Positions 1 to 7,758 of a DNA stretch of 17,926 bases are shown here, piece by piece. The DNA comes from C00003060 sp964440795 (GTDB lineage: Bacteria; Desulfobacterota; Desulfobacteria; Desulfobacterales; C00003060). The notes below the pieces were generated by a model. It made no database searches and was not told the DNA's origin. It was given only the letters and a program-made list of their open reading frames with translations. How positions within the stretch are numbered: the first letter of the stretch is position 1; every line of letters begins with the position of its first letter. Location: assembly GCA_964440795.1 (NCBI GenBank), contig CAYTTQ010000052.1, positions 1 through 17,926 on the forward strand. The letters run 5' to 3'. The position numbers were made by a program, and so were the translations under genes.

Positions 1-2507
1 AACCCCTCCGGATCCACAAAATTCACCGGGTCATTCATACAATATCCGTACAAATCAGTGTCGCCGCCGGAGAAGAAAATGGGGTCTTTTGCGGTCCATC
101 GACCGACACCGGGGTCGTAGTCGCGGAGGCCGAAGCGGATCAGGCCGGTTTGGGTGTCGTAGAGTCCGCCGGCGAAGCCGAAAGGCATGGCGAATGACGG
201 ATTCGTATCGTCTATCACATTGCCGAAGGTATCGTACCGAATCTGTTTGACCACGTTGCCGACGGTATCGGAAACCATTCTCAAAGAGCCGGCCGGGTCG
301 TATGCCAGGTAATAGGTCTCGTTGTTACGGGTCATCGCGACGGGCATACGGTCATCGGCGTATTGAAAACGCATGAGCAGATTATCCGCTCCGTCGTAAA
401 CTGCCAAGAGCCGTGTAAGACCCTGCCAGAGGTATTTCTCGATCGTCGCCCCGTCCACCGTCGCTGCAATTCTCCGGCCAAGGGGATCATAGGTATATTC
501 GACGATGGTGTTGTCAGGCAGAGTTACGGCCAGAAGTTCTCCCCGCGACGAATAGTCATACGTCGTTACCGCCCCCGCTTGCGTTTTCGTGGTCAGGAAC
601 CCGTCCGCGTCATAATCATACGTGGCGGTTCCCGCCGTCAGCAGGCAATCCTCGTCGGAATAATCAAAGGTCCTTCCGGCAATACCCCGTGGCGCATTCA
701 TTTCATACGTCCGGGTGCCGTTAACGCCGTATTGGTATTCCTCCACCAGACCGCCGTCCCGGGTTACGGTAAGCAACCGTCCCACCGGATCATAGACATA
801 GGAGTAGGTTGACGTTATGCCGCCTATCGTTTCCGTCTTTTGAATGATCCGGCCACTATCGTCTCTGGTCAGGTGCCACTCGTTCAGACTGACATTGTTG
901 ACGGCCAGGCTTTGGCTCTCCACCTCCCCATATCCGTTGAAAGTCCGATTCACGTTGACGGCCCCGCCGGCGACCGATTCCGGCAGGCCGTTGCCGGCGT
1001 TTCGCCCGATGGTAAAACCACCGGCGGCGGCCAATAACCCATCCCCGTCGTAGACATACCCTTCCGTGCCACCGGCATAGGCAAAGCCGACAACATTGAA
1101 GTCGTTGTTGTAGGTATATGCCGTCGACTGATTCAGGGTGCCGGAAAGAGTCTCGGAGATAACAAGCGTTCCGTCATAACCATAACCGATCGATTCCGGC
1201 CCCTTCGTTACGGCACTCAGTTGTGTACCGCAAATATATGTCAGGTCCACGTTTCCTTCCGGTGTCTGAATCTGTTCCAGGCGACCCTGCCCGTAAATGT
1301 TATTGATCCGGTTGCCTGACGGAAAATCGGTTTGCACCAGCCGCCGGTCTGTATCATAGACATAACTGTAGCTGCCGCTGAGTGGCGTATGATAAGCGGT
1401 CCTTTTATTGACGCTATTGAAACCGAATCCATGATCGATCGATAAAGGATTCGTAAGTACTCTCATGTTGCCGTTTCCATCGTAGGCAAACGACACCGCC
1501 CCGCCATCGGGCCGCTGAATTTGCGTGATACGCCCCGCCGGGTCATAATCGTACCACGTGGTATTTCCGGTAGCGCCGGTAATTGATTCCAGGAATCCTT
1601 GGGTGTTATAGGTAAAGCTCGTCTCTCGCGAATTCTGTCGTGCCCCGGTCAGCCGCCCTCGGGTATCATAGGCATAGGTCGTCTCGTCGAGGCCCGGAAC
1701 CGCGACACTTACCGGCGCAAGGGTCGAGGGATCATACGCCGTGGTCGCCGTGCGTCCTTCCGGAGAGGTGACCGTCCGGATCGCCTGCAACGTATCATGG
1801 ACGCTGCCGGTCTCCTTGCCGTTGATGGTAACGGTTTCCGTAACCAGATCCGTTAAGCCGTCCGTGTCCGTGTCTTCGTAATACCTGTCCCTTGTTGTAA
1901 CTTTTTCGAGGCCCGATGGTGTTTGTACCGCCCGGCGCTTCAAGTACTTGAATTTGAATTTCGGATCGAGGTCATACGTGAAGTCCAGCGCCATCCCACA
2001 AGTCAGGGTTTTGCCCACCGCCAAACCGTCGCCATCCCGAACAAAGGTCGTCTCCGCTCCGGTGGGATCAGTAATCGTCGACAAGAAAGTCCCCGTGGCA
2101 TCCGTACGATCCAGATACGACGTCACATTTCCTTCGCCGGTAATCTCTTCGGTCAACGTCTCGCCGGTGTCATAAGCGGATCTTTGATACTGCCAGTGAC
2201 CGCCTTCTCCATCGACAACACCGCTAATCCTTCCGGCGGGATCGAAGGCGTACTCAAAGCGATTGCCCGCCGGCTCCACCTTTGCCGTCAGCAGGCCATC
2301 CGGTGTGTATTCAAAGAGATAGGTTTCTCCGTCGGGATACGTGATGTCGGTCAAATGATTCTTTTCGTCTATGCCGAGGGTAGTGGTCACCCCGGTATGT
2401 GAACGAATGGTCCAGGGTGTGCCGTCGGCGTTTCTCTCAATCCCGGTCTCGTTGCCGTATGGATCGGTAAGCCCTGTCAGACGGTCATTGTCGTCGTACT
2501 GAAACGT
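1..2507 (-). repeat. YD-repeat shell and start of RHS core
   Basis: From residue about 1596 to the edge the protein contains at least a dozen YD-type units, for example YDDNDRLTGLTDPYG, YDTRGRLTG, YDPAGRITQIQRPDG, YDPVGRLLTVTRDG and YDPLGRRIAATVDG. An irregular stretch near 1860-2010 lacks clear YD units. From about residue 2367 the RHS-associated core begins (GFAGGLYD, RDYDPGVGRW, KDPIFFSGGDTDLYGY, NDPVNFVDPEG). The window ends at the point where the variable C-terminal domain normally begins. Confidence 0.9.
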
Positions 2508-5500
2508 CCGCAAGGTCACCCCCGTATCGGGATCTATCGTTTCCTTGTGTTGTCCGCCGGGAGTCATGATATATCCCAGACCCGACGTCTCGCTAACCGG
2601 TATATCGCCGCCCATCCATATGGGAGCAAACTCGGCGGGCGGGGCGATTTTGCGGATGCAGTAATTGGCGCTGTCCAAGAGGTAGAGACCGCCGTCGGGT
2701 CCGAGCGCCACATCCCAGGCAAAGTTGAGTTCGGCGTACCGGGCCGGGCCGCCGTCGCCACAGGGAAGGTCCTGGCTGTGACAGGTCTCCCCCGTACCGG
2801 CGATTCCGGCAAGTTCGCCCTCCGGGGTCAGCCGGTAGACCTGATCGTCATATTCAAAATAAAGGTTGTTGTTTTCGCCGACCGCAAGTCCCTTGGGCGA
2901 ATAGCCGCTCAGGAGGGTACGGATGATACCGTCGGGGTCGACCCGTCGGATACGATTGGAAGCGGCGATGTAAACGCCGCCGTCCGGCCCGATCGCCACG
3001 TCGTTTGGTCGTCCGATACCCGCTTCGACGGCCGGGCCGTCCTCTCCGGTGTACCCGGTTATCCCGTTGCCGGCAATCGTGGTAATCATGCCGTCGGTCG
3101 TCACCCGCCGAATCCGGCAGTTTATCTTGTCGGCGATATAGACATTGCCGTCGCGGTCCACATCGAGGCCTTGAATGTAATAGAGGTCCGCCGCCGTGGC
3201 CGGACCGTCGTCACCGCTGAATCCGTTGCTTCCGGTACCGGCAAATCGAAAAATGACGCCCCGTTTGTCGACACGATAAACCGTGTTGATTGTGGCGATG
3301 AACAGATCACCGTTTTTACCCACGGCAACGGCCGTGGGATCCAGGGCGACCTCAACCGCCGCATTACCGTCTTCGGGGGGCCGGCTCCCGGCCCCGGCGA
3401 ACGTCGTCATGATACCTTCGGCATCGATTCTGCGCACAGCCCCACAGCCCGGGTCGGCGACATAGATACTGCCGTCCGGAGCTATGTCCATTTCCCGAAC
3501 CCCGCCGATTTGGGCCTCTCCGGCCGGGCCACCGTCTCCCCCACAGCCGTACGTGTGATCGCCGGCCACCGTATCAATAATCAGGGGCGCCCCTTGAAAC
3601 AGACTTCCGTCTCCCTTGTGCACCGTGAACATATCGACCGTGCTGAGTTGGTGATGGGACGACAGGGTCCAGCCCTCCGCGATCCGGCCCGTGGGCACTT
3701 GGACCAGAACCGACGTCGTATCCGACATCTGCGCCGACTGTCGCGCCAAGACACCGGTGGTTTCCAACCCCATGCCCAGTTGCCCGAAAGCCTTAGAACC
3801 GGCCCATCCTACGGCACCGGAAGACAGGTAGACATAATCATACAGGAAGGATGTGGTGACCCGGGCCCGCACAGAGCGCTTTACCGGTCGGCCCAAATAA
3901 TCCGTCCCATCCCACACAAATTCCGCCACCTGGTTGGGTAAGGTGGGAAGCGTTTGGCGAAGACGCCGCCCGGCCACTTCCACCTCTACGACCATCGAAC
4001 TGAGGCTTCCGGGTATGGTATCCCCGCTGACGGGTACCGTGATTTTCCGCTTATATCCCTGAACGCGGTTGGCGGCATAGTGGAGGGTCATATCCGTTCC
4101 CGGAACGGCGATGTCCTGGTGGAGAATGCGACTTCTGGCCTCCACATAGGAGCCGCAAGGGCTTAGACAGTCCGCCGCCTCTTGCTGGGCCGCGTAGACT
4201 TCGCCGTCCGCTGTCGGGCCGGTGGCATCCGCAGGCGGTGCAGTGGGCCAATTCAAGTCGCACGGACTAAAATGGGTCGTTTCGATTCGCCAGAAACAGG
4301 CTCCCGCGCTGTAGGGGCCACCCGTCATACCGACGACCTCACTTCCCGGATCACCATCTCCGTCCAGGTCATCCGCCAGCCCGTCGCCGTCGGCATCCAG
4401 GGCATCGACAACGCCGTCACCGTTCACATCCAGGAGGGCGACCACGACGCCGTTTTCCGCCGGTATCCAGTTTCCGCCGGACCGATCATACCAGCCCACG
4501 GGAACCACATCGCCCACCTCAAAACCGAGAAAGTTGTCCACCCAAACGGTTATCGGTTTTTCGAATCTCACCCGCGAGACACCGTCTACTTCGAGTTCCA
4601 CACAATAGGTAAAGGCCGTGGTCGGCGGAAGGCGGGCGGGCATGGACGCGGGAGAGGGATATTCCGTGGCCCGGGTTGAGATGGTGTCGAGTTTGCGGAT
4701 ATCGTTTCCCTGCTCATCCACCATGTATGCCGGGTTATCCCCGGTAAACACCACCGAACAGGCACGGGACCCGAAGTCGTCCGTCACCACACTACTCTCA
4801 TGGGTTACCACGGTGCCGGGGTTGCCGTCAAAGGCCACGCTGGTGGTCGCGGGATCCGGGGAGATCATGACCACCGTGTCCACCACGGCGATGTCGTTCC
4901 AGGGAACGTCGACCGTTCGGTGGATCGACAGACGGCCCGGCTTTCCGTACCGCACCGTGATGGGTCCACCGCCTTCTACGGGCAGGGAAAAGCGCCCCTG
5001 GGTGTCGGTTACCGCTGTGCCGTATTCCGGGCGGTGCAAAATGGTGACTGCCACCTCCGAAATGGCCTCTCCCTGGGCATCTTCCACCAGCCCGGTGACC
5101 AGGGAAAACCGCCGGGGAGAATAAGCGTCCACGGTGGCGTCAACCGGAATCAAGTCCTCGTATATTGCACCGAACGATCCCTCCGGCTGCAATTCAGGGG
5201 TACCCGCCACAAAGACCGTTACTTCGGCCCGGTCGCATCCGGCGGTTCCGAATACGGTGATTTCATAACGGGTGGTGTGTTCAGGCGATACGGCGACGGT
5301 TCCACTGGCCGGTACACCGCCCACCTCCGGCTGGATGAATCCGGCATCGGCATTTGTGGCAGTCCAACTCAGGGTCAGGGATTCCCCCGGTTGAACCGTG
5401 GCGGGGTTCGCCGAGAGAGATACCTCGGGAACCATGCCGGCCGGCCCGAGAGAAACCGTCAGGTCCACGGGCGAGCCCGCTTCCACCGAAGTTCCCGCCG

Positions 5501-7289
5501 AGGGGATTTGACTAATAACATAATCCTCGGCAACCGTGTCACTGTTTTCCGATGAGATGGTTCCCACCGCCAGGTCGGCGGCAACGAGCGTCGATTCCGC
5601 CGACGCTTGTGTCGATTGCGTGACGTCCGGAACCAAGACCATCCGCGGATCGGCCGTAATCGTAACGGTATCCGGAGGGCTCTGGGTCGTTCCATCGGCC
5701 ACAATGAGTTGAACGACATATGTCCCCGGCGCGTCGGCAATAAATGTCGGACTTTCCACGGCGGAATCCGAAAGAACCGCCTCGCTTTGTGCGGGCATTT
5801 CGGTCAATAGCCATTCATAAATCAGCACATCTCCGTCGGCATCGCCGGCTCCTGTTCCGTCAAGCAATACGGTATCCCCTGCAACGACCGCCTGGTCGGG
5901 TCCGGCATCAGCCACCGGCGGGTCGTTGACCGGATTCACGGTTATGGACACCGTTGCGGGTTCGGAAACGGCCTGACCGTCACTGACGGTAAAGGTAAAC
6001 GAATCCGTTCCGTGGTAGTCGACATAGGGAAGATATGTCGGTTGGGGCATATCTCCCATCAATGTACCAAAGTCCGGCGGGGTTTCCACGGTGTACTCGA
6101 GGATGTCGCCGTCGGCGTCGGATCCGCCGAGAGTGATCGTTAGCGGCGTATCTTCATCCAGTGTCACCGATTGGTCTTGAGCAACGGGTGTACTGTTTAC
6201 CATGGTGACCGTAACGGATGCGGACGTGCTTCCGCCGGGTCCGATAACGGTGATCGTATATGTCGTGGTCTCTGTGGGAGAAACGGTGACGGATCCGGTG
6301 GGGTCGACATCCCCCACATCCGGTTCGATGACGCACGTTTGGGCATCCGTGGCGTTCCAGGACAATAGCGTTGTTTCGCCCATGTGGACGGATTCCGGCT
6401 CCGCACTGATTGCAACGCTCGGCGGCGGGGTCGTAACGATGAGTGTCGTCTCCGCCGTGTCCATTCCTCCCGGACCGGTCGCCACCACGGCATAGGTCGT
6501 GGTTTCCGAAGGGCTGACCGACATGGATCCCGAAAGCCCTACGACTCCGATGTCCGGCTCGATGGCACAGGTGTCGGCATTCGTCGCCGCCCAATTCAAC
6601 AGCGCCGTCTCTCCCGCCTGAATGGACTCCGGCGTCGTGGTGATTTCCACGCTGGGCGGCAGCGGATCGATCCGAACGGTAACACTTTCGGTGGTGGAAC
6701 CGCCGGGACCAATGGCCGCCAGCACATACGTGGTGGTTTCCTCCGGCATGACCGAATAGGAACCGCTTATGGGCACCTCTCCGATATCGTGATCCAGGAT
6801 GACGAGATCGGCGTATTGGGTTTCCCAGGTGAGTGTGGCCGATTCGCCGGGCGTCAACGCCATGGGCTCGGCAATGAAACTAATCTCCGGCAAGGGCACC
6901 GGTGTGTCCAGCTTGCGTACCTCGACGGATACCGATGCCCCGGGGTCACCTCGCAGCAGGACGGTCAAACGGTTTACCGCTTTGAGTCGCGTGTCTTTGT
7001 AGACGATCAGGTCGTCTCCCCTGAGGAAATTGCGCAAGGGAATCAACCGCCAGTTGAAAAAGAGGAAGCCCCCCGCCAGATCCGCCTCGGGGGTGTTTTT
7101 CTTGATCACGATAACCCCGTCGCCCGGTTCATCGATACCAAAGGTGCTGCGGGAAAAGTGAAGATGCCAGTAACCGATGTCACAGTCCTTGGGACCGAAT
7201 ACGGATACATCGTTTGCACGGGCCGATAAAACGAAAACAGAGAGCAAAAAAACGACAAGGATGGGAACGGACACTTTTCTGATTGTCAT
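1..7289 (-). CDS. Giant secreted teneurin-like RHS/YD-repeat protein, 3' end beyond window
   Basis: The frame is open without a stop from the start to the left edge, about 2430 codons, so the C-terminus is missing. Residues below count from the upstream ATG at 7292. GGAGG at 7294-7298 lies 1 nt from that ATG and 4 nt from the next, so 7289 is preferred. A Sec signal peptide (1-26, cleavage near SARA/ND) is followed by Ig-like repeats (135-363), a cadherin-like tandem domain (368-455), a PKD-like domain (458-547), a PASTA-like domain (553-617), a fourth Ig-like repeat (622-695), a transthyretin-like domain (728-808), a DxDxDG calcium-loop cluster (954-982), an FN-plug-like segment (1054-1236), NHL repeats (1237-1550), YD repeats (1596-2366) and the RHS core. 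Such proteins build a hollow beta-shell holding a C-terminal effector. The signal peptide argues for a surface or secreted protein and against a type VI cargo Rhs. Family call is firm; effector activity is unknown. Confidence 0.93.
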   Translation of the reverse strand, partial: MTIRKVSVPILVVFLLSVFVLSARANDVSVFGPKDCDIGYWHLHFSRSTFGIDEPGDGVIVIKKNTPEADLAGGFLFFNWRLIPLRNFLRGDDLIVYKDTRLKAVNRLTVLLRGDPGASVSVEVRKLDTPVPLPEISFIAEPMALTPGESATLTWETQYADLVILDHDIGEVPISGSYSVMPEETTTYVLAAIGPGGSTTESVTVRIDPLPPSVEITTTPESIQAGETALLNWAATNADTCAIEPDIGVVGLSGSMSVSPSETTTYAVVATGPGGMDTAETTLIVTTPPPSVAISAEPESVHMGETTLLSWNATDAQTCVIEPDVGDVDPTGSVTVSPTETTTYTITVIGPGGSTSASVTVTMVNSTPVAQDQSVTLDEDTPLTITLGGSDADGDILEYTVETPPDFGTLMGDMPQPTYLPYVDYHGTDSFTFTVSDGQAVSEPATVSITVNPVNDPPVADAGPDQAVVAGDTVLLDGTGAGDADGDVLIYEWLLTEMPAQSEAVLSDSAVESPTFIADAPGTYVVQLIVADGTTQSPPDTVTITADPRMVLVPDVTQSTQASAESTLVAADLAVGTISSENSDTVAEDYVISQIPSAGTSVEAGSPVDLTVSLGPAGMVPEVSLSANPATVQPGESLTLSWTATNADAGFIQPEVGGVPASGTVAVSPEHTTRYEITVFGTAGCDRAEVTVFVAGTPELQPEGSFGAIYEDLIPVDATVDAYSPRRFSLVTGLVEDAQGEAISEVAVTILHRPEYGTAVTDTQGRFSLPVEGGGPITVRYGKPGRLSIHRTVDVPWNDIAVVDTVVMISPDPATTSVAFDGNPGTVVTHESSVVTDDFGSRACSVVFTGDNPAYMVDEQGNDIRKLDTISTRATEYPSPASMPARLPPTTAFTYCVELEVDGVSRVRFEKPITVWVDNFLGFEVGDVVPVGWYDRSGGNWIPAENGVVVALLDVNGDGVVDALDADGDGLADDLDGDGDPGSEVVGMTGGPYSAGACFWRIETTHFSPCDLNWPTAPPADATGPTADGEVYAAQQEAADCLSPCGSYVEARSRILHQDIAVPGTDMTLHYAANRVQGYKRKITVPVSGDTIPGSLSSMVVEVEVAGRRLRQTLPTLPNQVAEFVWDGTDYLGRPVKRSVRARVTTSFLYDYVYLSSGAVGWAGSKAFGQLGMGLETTGVLARQSAQMSDTTSVLVQVPTGRIAEGWTLSSHHQLSTVDMFTVHKGDGSLFQGAPLIIDTVAGDHTYGCGGDGGPAGEAQIGGVREMDIAPDGSIYVADPGCGAVRRIDAEGIMTTFAGAGSRPPEDGNAAVEVALDPTAVAVGKNGDLFIATINTVYRVDKRGVIFRFAGTGSNGFSGDDGPATAADLYYIQGLDVDRDGNVYIADKINCRIRRVTTDGMITTIAGNGITGYTGEDGPAVEAGIGRPNDVAIGPDGGVYIAASNRIRRVDPDGIIRTLLSGYSPKGLAVGENNNLYFEYDDQVYRLTPEGELAGIAGTGETCHSQDLPCGDGGPARYAELNFAWDVALGPDGGLYLLDSANYCIRKIAPPAEFAPIWMGGDIPVSETSGLGYIMTPGGQHKETIDPDTGVTLRTFQYDDNDRLTGLTDPYGNETGIERNADGTPWTIRSHTGVTTTLGIDEKNHLTDITYPDGETYLFEYTPDGLLTAKVEPAGNRFEYAFDPAGRISGVVDGEGGHWQYQRSAYDTGETLTEEITGEGNVTSYLDRTDATGTFLSTITDPTGAETTFVRDGDGLAVGKTLTCGMALDFTYDLDPKFKFKYLKRRAVQTPSGLEKVTTRDRYYEDTDTDGLTDLVTETVTINGKETGSVHDTLQAIRTVTSPEGRTATTAYDPSTLAPVSVAVPGLDETTYAYDTRGRLTGARQNSRETSFTYNTQGFLESITGATGNTTWYDYDPAGRITQIQRPDGGAVSFAYDGNGNMRVLTNPLSIDHGFGFNSVNKRTAYHTPLSGSYSYVYDTDRRLVQTDFPSGNRINNIYGQGRLEQIQTPEGNVDLTYICGTQLSAVTKGPESIGYGYDGTLVISETLSGTLNQSTAYTYNNDFNVVGFAYAGGTEGYVYDGDGLLAAAGGFTIGRNAGNGLPESVAGGAVNVNRTFNGYGEVESQSLAVNNVSLNEWHLTRDDSGRIIQKTETIGGITSTYSYVYDPVGRLLTVTRDGGLVEEYQYGVNGTRTYEMNAPRGIAGRTFDYSDEDCLLTAGTATYDYDADGFLTTKTQAGAVTTYDYSSRGELLAVTLPDNTIVEYTYDPLGRRIAATVDGATIEKYLWQGLTRLLAVYDGADNLLMRFQYADDRMPVAMTRNNETYYLAYDPAGSLRMVSDTVGNVVKQIRYDTFGNVIDDTNPSFAMPFGFAGGLYDTQTGLIRFGLRDYDPGVGRWTAKDPIFFSGGDTDLYGYCMNDPVNFVDPEG
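2643..3584 (-). repeat. NHL beta-propeller repeats within the RHS protein
   Basis: Residues about 1237-1550 hold five to six NHL-type blades. Recurring elements are a TIAG/FAGTG strand, a GYTGEDGPA-type loop (also GGDGGPA, SGDDGPA, CGDGGPA), then a V-A-x-x-x-D-G-x-(I/V/L)-Y-(I/V)-A-D strand and an N-x-I-R-R-(V/I) strand. The propeller lies between the plug-like segment and the YD shell, its position in teneurins. It probably mediates binding. Confidence 0.85.
3585..4133 (-). other. FN-plug-like segment of the RHS protein
   Basis: Residues about 1054-1236. It starts with RILHQDIAVPGTDMTLHY, then RVQGYK, an IPGSL turn, VEVAGR, PNQVAEFVWDGTD, and finally GWTLSSHHQL and VHKGDG directly before the first NHL repeat. 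These motifs and their order are those of the domain that plugs the bottom of the teneurin YD barrel. The match is from recalled family sequence and was not computed. Confidence 0.6.
4869..5111 (-). other. Transthyretin-like (carboxypeptidase-regulatory-like) domain coding segment of the RHS protein
   Basis: Residues about 728-808. The segment shows the beta-sandwich pattern G-x-V-x-D-x-x-G-x-x-I, then a PEYG turn, DTQGRFSL, a GGG turn, and RTVDVPWND followed by VDTVVM. The HRPEYG, QGRF and RTV-x-x-PWN pieces match, from memory, the transthyretin-like domain that precedes the FN-plug in teneurins. It may also be annotated as a CarboxypepD_reg-like domain. Confidence 0.6.
6204..6890 (-). repeat. 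Three tandem Ig-like repeats within the RHS protein
   Basis: Three units of about 76 residues, at residues 135-208, 213-288 and 291-363 of the RHS protein. Each has a P-x(6)-GE-x(3)-L-x-W strand, an A-x-x-x-x-I-x-x-D-x-G segment and an ETTTY strand followed by GPGG. A fourth, diverged unit lies at 5208-5429, after the cadherin-, PKD- and PASTA-like domains. Units 2 and 3 keep a Cys before IEPD (TCAIEPD, TCVIEPD). Unit 1 has LVILDHD and unit 4 has GFIQPE. These are probably stalk domains that hold the shell away from the cell surface. Confidence 0.75.
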
Positions 7290-7456
7290 CATGCCTCCAA
7301 ATGCTTCCAAGGGGGGTGCCGTTTTCGCGGGAAACCTGTCGACACTTGAAGGCGGAGAAACCGGTGCAGGGCGCACTTCGCATTGCGACGTGCAACAGTT
7401 TCACAGGCCGGCCTCGCCGCAGCCGTCCGCATTCCATTCCGCTGCAGCACTCTGCT

Positions 7457-7504
7457 ACAGACTGTGCGACAGGCTATGCAACAGACTGTGCGACAGGCTA
7501 TGCG
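7457..7504. repeat. Two-copy 24-bp tandem repeat built from 12-bp half-units
   Basis: Two copies, at 7457-7480 and 7481-7504, differ only at the last base (a/g). Each is a pair of 12-mers, acagactgtgcg and acaggctatgcR, that resemble each other, so four related 12-bp units lie in a row and a degenerate fifth (acagggg) follows. It falls within the RHS leader. Confidence 0.8.
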
Positions 7505-7509
7505 ACAGG

Positions 7510-7540
7510 GGCCTCCTGCGGAAAAAAGACAGGGGAGGCC
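7510..7540 (-). other. Leader hairpin, GGCCTCC stem
   Basis: GGCCTCC at 7510-7516 is complementary to GGAGGCC at 7534-7540. On the minus strand the stem can be extended by CCTG/CAGG with a 2-nt bulge, leaving a loop that includes six consecutive T. It lies just downstream (in RNA sense) of the 9-bp hairpin. Confidence 0.45.
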
Positions 7541-7623
7541 TGCAAAGCAACGAACGGCGTTCTTCGCCAGGCACCGGCCTTTTCAACAATGTCTTAACAA
7601 GTTGGCGTGGAAACAGCGTAATT

Positions 7624-7673
7624 TACCCGCAAATGAGATTACCAAGCCCCAAGACCGGATCGCCTTGCGGGTA
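7624..7673 (-). other. Leader hairpin with 9-bp perfect stem
   Basis: Inverted repeat TACCCGCAA (7624-7632) and TTGCGGGTA (7665-7673) with a 32-nt loop, inside the predicted RHS leader. No U-tract follows, so it is not a simple terminator. Confidence 0.45.
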
Positions 7674-7704
7674 GGGGCAACCCTGTTTAGAGCATTAGGA
7701 GCAG

Positions 7705-7733
7705 TCCCTATCAAAACCCGGGACGGCTGTCAA
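7705..7733 (-). promoter_or_regulatory. Candidate sigma-70 promoter for the RHS gene
   Basis: Minus strand: a perfect TTGACA -35 box (7728-7733), a 17-bp spacer and TAGGGA at 7705-7710. The -35 and spacing are ideal but the -10 is poor, so an activator or a different -10 is possible. No better site was seen nearer the gene. Confidence 0.4.
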
Positions 7734-7758
7734 GTCTATGTGGAATCCGAAATCTGGT

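Larger units (their letters stand above)
7293..7758. other. Non-coding interval carrying the RHS gene leader
   Basis: This 466-bp gap lies between the stop of the SGNH gene and the RHS start. No convincing gene is present on either strand. It contains a candidate minus-strand promoter, two hairpin-forming inverted repeats and a two-copy 24-bp tandem repeat, listed separately. If the promoter is right, the RHS mRNA has a leader of about 400 nt. I could not match the leader to a riboswitch class I know; the cyclic-di-GMP types were checked by eye. Confidence 0.6.

Noticed and set aside
2547..3941. 464-codon open frame on the plus strand
   Set aside because: It is fully antisense to the NHL and plug-like segments of the RHS gene, whose minus-strand frame gives clear domains. 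The plus-strand product has no recognisable motif.
7457..7504. Possible CRISPR array
   Set aside because: Repeats are directly adjacent with no spacers and there are only two copies; no cas genes.
7624..7673. Riboswitch (cyclic-di-GMP type) in the RHS leader
   Set aside because: The conserved cores I know for this class were not found by eye. Only unassigned hairpins are supported.
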